Source of the DNA: Syntrophobacterales bacterium | Lineage (GTDB): Bacteria > Desulfobacterota > Syntrophia > Syntrophales > UBA6807 | DNA length: 8,148 bases | Reading direction: 5' to 3' | NCBI GenBank assembly: GCA_021159265.1 | Contig: JAGGSD010000371.1 | Span: 1 to 8,148 of the forward strand | Part shown: piece by piece, positions 6,464 to 8,148 of the stretch | Position numbering within the stretch: position 1 is the first letter of the stretch | Layout: each line of letters opens with the position of its first letter | Made by a program: the position numbers and the translations under genes | Notes under the pieces: generated by a model | Told to the model about the DNA's origin: nothing | Databases searched by the model: none | The model's input: only the letters and a program-made list of their open reading frames with translations

Positions 6464-6508
6464 CTGTCTGCCGTGCAGGCGGCACAGGCAGGCGACGCAC
6501 AGGCAGGC
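6464..6508. repeat. GC-rich tandem repeat GCACAGGCAGGC with inverted partner
   Basis: Two identical 12-mers GCACAGGCAGGC lie at 6482-6493 and 6497-6508 (period 15, spacer GAC). TGCCG (6469-6473) and CGGCA (6480-6484) form a short hairpin overlapping the first unit, and CTGTCTGCC before it mirrors GGCACAG. The block is far richer in GC than the bases around it and abuts the decayed arm of the preceding repeat, as if inserted in it. No coding frame uses it. Confidence 0.55.
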
Positions 6509-6548
6509 TTGATCTTGAACGAAAATCCTCATAAATCAACAGAGTCAT

Positions 6549-7973
6549 TTATTTCTCACCATTTTTCCAATCAATAGAAAATTGCTCCTTATCGAAATTC
6601 GCAGGAATTGCCGTAGGGTAATCCCCCGTAAAACATGCAGTGCAGCATGAATTACCGTCATTTACGGCATTGAGCATTCCTTTTACAGACAAATATTCCA
6701 GTGAATCAGCTTCAATATACTTGCGAATTTCCTCTACAGAATGGGATGAAGCAATGAGTTCCTTATCCGTTGCTATGTCAATCCCGTAGAAACAGGGAAA
6801 TCGAACAGGGGGAGAACTCACTCGCACATGAACCTCAGTCGCCCCGGCGCTCCGTATAAGATGGATCAACTGCCTCATTGTTGTGCCGCGCACTATGGAA
6901 TCTTCCATTACAACTACTTTTTTCCCCTGCAATATACCGGAAACGGGGTTAAACTTCACCCTGACATCCAGGTCTCTTTTATCCTGATGGGGGGCGATAA
7001 AGGTCCTTCCCACATAATGGTTTCGTATAAGACCTATCTCAAAACGCAGGTTCGATGCCTGTGCATATCCCAACGCGGCAGTATTGGCAGAATCAGGAAC
7101 GGGAATAATGATATCAGCATCGCACGGCGCTTCTTCTGCAAGCTTTTTCCCAAGTTGTCTTCTGACCTTGTCAACCTTTTCACCAAAAATAATACTATCC
7201 GGTCTGGAAAAATAAATGTATTCAAATATACAGGAGGCCTTTCTCCGTCCAGCCGGCAGACTTGTGGATTTTATGCCTTCTCCATCAATAATCACAACTT
7301 CTCCCGGATCAATGCTGCGAAGATATTCAGCACCTATAATATCAAGCGCGCATGATTCAGATGCCAAAATCGTGGCATCCCCCAACTTGCCGAGACACAG
7401 CGGCCTGAACCCGTACGGATCACGAGCCCCAATCAGTTTTGAAGGCGTAAGAAAAACGAAAGAGTATGCCCCATCAAGCTGGAGTAAGGATTCTGTAATT
7501 ATATCTTCTATTGATCTTTTTTTTGATCTCGCCATTAAATGGAGCACGATCTCGGTATCTGATGTGGTCTGAAAAATCGATCCCTTCTCTTCCATCAAAT
7601 TGCGAAGTTCGGAGGCATTGACCAGGTTCCCGTTATGTGCGGCGGCAATTTGTCCATTCTTAAACTGTATAAGCATGGGCTGTGCGTTCTCTAATTTGGA
7701 TGAACCGGTAGTTGAATATCTGTTGTGACCTATTGCGGATGCACCGGCTAGTTGGGGCATTACACGGGGATCTGAAAAAACGGACCACACCAGACCCATC
7801 CCCTTATGAAGAGATATTTTATCACCATTCGAGGCTGCAATTCCCGCACTCTCCTGGCCCCTGTGCTGCAGAGCATACAGACCCAGATATGTTTTCTCGG
7901 CGGCCCTGTCATCACCGAAAATTCCAAAAACACCACAAAAGTCTCGAGGACGATCAAAAAGATTATGAGACAA
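6549..7973 (-). CDS. purF: Amidophosphoribosyltransferase (glutamine PRPP amidotransferase), Fe-S class
   Basis: PurF makes 5-phosphoribosylamine from PRPP and glutamine, the committed first step of purine synthesis. The 474 residues match the Bacillus-type enzyme (476). Residues 1-12 would be a propeptide, cleaved to expose nucleophile C13 in FCGVFGIFG. The class II glutaminase domain includes YALQHRGQESAG (33-44), GHNRYSTTG (82-90), AHNGNLVNA (112-120) and TTSDTE (136-141). The phosphoribosyltransferase domain has IPVPDSA (290-296), GLIRNHYVGRTFI (314-326) and the PRPP loop VVVMEDSIVRGTT (353-365). C248, C394, C444 and C447 occupy the four cluster-ligand positions of B. subtilis PurF, so a 4Fe-4S cluster and oxygen sensitivity are expected; C443 is an extra adjacent cysteine. 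The start is TTG at 7973, chosen because AAAGGAG lies six bases upstream and the propeptide length fits. It precedes guaA on the same strand. Feedback inhibition by purine nucleotides is known of the family. Confidence 0.97.
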   Translation of the reverse strand: MSHNLFDRPRDFCGVFGIFGDDRAAEKTYLGLYALQHRGQESAGIAASNGDKISLHKGMGLVWSVFSDPRVMPQLAGASAIGHNRYSTTGSSKLENAQPMLIQFKNGQIAAAHNGNLVNASELRNLMEEKGSIFQTTSDTEIVLHLMARSKKRSIEDIITESLLQLDGAYSFVFLTPSKLIGARDPYGFRPLCLGKLGDATILASESCALDIIGAEYLRSIDPGEVVIIDGEGIKSTSLPAGRRKASCIFEYIYFSRPDSIIFGEKVDKVRRQLGKKLAEEAPCDADIIIPVPDSANTAALGYAQASNLRFEIGLIRNHYVGRTFIAPHQDKRDLDVRVKFNPVSGILQGKKVVVMEDSIVRGTTMRQLIHLIRSAGATEVHVRVSSPPVRFPCFYGIDIATDKELIASSHSVEEIRKYIEADSLEYLSVKGMLNAVNDGNSCCTACFTGDYPTAIPANFDKEQFSIDWKNGEK

Positions 7974-7979
7974 TGAAAT

Positions 7980-7986
7980 CTCCTTT
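7980..7986 (-). promoter_or_regulatory. Strong ribosome binding site for the TTG start of purF
   Basis: AAAGGAG on the minus strand stands six bases before the TTG at 7973. There is no in-frame ATG at a suitable place, and the TTG gives the expected short propeptide before the catalytic cysteine. Confidence 0.75.
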
Positions 7987-8040
7987 AACCCGTATTTTAT
8001 GGTAAATATCTACTATACTAATGCGGCAAATCCGCAAGGG
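7987..8040 (-). promoter_or_regulatory. purF leader/promoter region with small inverted repeat
   Basis: The inverted repeat TGCGG-CAAAT-CCGCA lies at 8022-8036, followed toward purF by an AT-rich TAGTATAGTAGATATTT stretch that could hold a -10 element. No -35 with good spacing stands out, so I do not fix a promoter. The inverted repeat sits where an operator might be, but there is no recognisable purine riboswitch or PUR box. Confidence 0.3.
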
Positions 8041-8043
8041 TCA

Positions 8044-8108
8044 AGCAATGAGCAATGAGGGCTGAGGGCTAAAGGTTTTTCGTAACCGTTCACGGGTTCA
8101 AGGTTCCA
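8044..8108. repeat. Heptamer-periodic low-complexity repeat upstream of purF
   Basis: Four consecutive 7-base units run AGCAATG, AGCAATG, AGGGCTG, AGGGCTA from 8044 to 8071. A second pair, GGTTCAA (8095-8101) and GGTTCCA (8102-8108), keeps the same 7-base unit length. The seven-base period is not coding. I associate such degenerate heptamer strings with intergenic regions of anaerobic bacterial genomes, from memory only. The remaining bases to 8148 show no gene I can support. Confidence 0.55.
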
Positions 8109-8148
8109 TTCTTGTCCCCGGACTGCATTTGGGATACGTATTTACGAG

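Noticed and set aside
6323..6548. Purine riboswitch in the guaA leader
   Set aside because: No three-way junction or conserved loop sequences of the purine aptamer are seen; the spacer is accounted for by repeats.
6828..7355. Long plus-strand open frame (175 codons) opposite purF
   Set aside because: It is antisense to a complete, motif-verified purF, has no ribosome site seen and gives a protein without recognisable motifs.
8093..8108. GGGTTCAAGGTTCC resembling a tRNA T-arm
   Set aside because: No acceptor stem, anticodon arm or CCA can be fitted around it; it is better explained by the heptamer repeat.

Overview
The window reads as chromosomal DNA of a Gram-negative, moderately AT-leaning bacterium. 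The best guess is an anaerobic Desulfobacterota-type lineage (the old Deltaproteobacteria, Syntrophales-like). This rests on a Kdo cytidylyltransferase (so LPS is made), a PurF with the four cysteines of the Fe-S/propeptide class, a bacterial copy of the archaeal-type nitrogen regulator NrpR, and intergenic spacers filled with degenerate repeats of kinds I associate with such genomes. The taxonomic call is inference. No phage, plasmid, CRISPR, rRNA or tRNA genes are visible.

Layout. 1-115: AT-rich spacer of degenerate repeat character. 116-2021 (minus): an iron-type alcohol dehydrogenase followed one base later by kdsB, a translationally coupled pair. 2022-2196: a divergent control region with plausible promoters for both directions. 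2197-4614 (plus): nrpR then gdhA, 48 bases apart, ended by a strong intrinsic terminator at 4676-4714. 4784-7973 (minus): purF then guaA, two amidotransferases of purine synthesis, separated by a 226-base spacer that carries a REP/MITE-like hairpin repeat and a GC-rich tandem repeat. 7974-8148: purF leader plus a heptamer-periodic repeat.

How the genes work together. GdhA fixes ammonia into glutamate. NrpR is, in methanogens, the 2-oxoglutarate-sensing repressor of nitrogen assimilation genes, so a nrpR-gdhA pair suggests local nitrogen control of glutamate synthesis. PurF and GuaA both spend glutamine amide nitrogen, at the first committed step of purine synthesis and in making GMP. KdsB activates Kdo (or a Kdo derivative) for lipid A-core assembly. 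Its dehydrogenase partner resembles the arrangement known from Shewanella, where an iron-type dehydrogenase (KdnB) and an aminotransferase (KdnA) make 8-amino-Kdo before a KdsB homologue activates it. That is the most interesting hypothesis here. No aminotransferase is visible within the window, so it is unproven.
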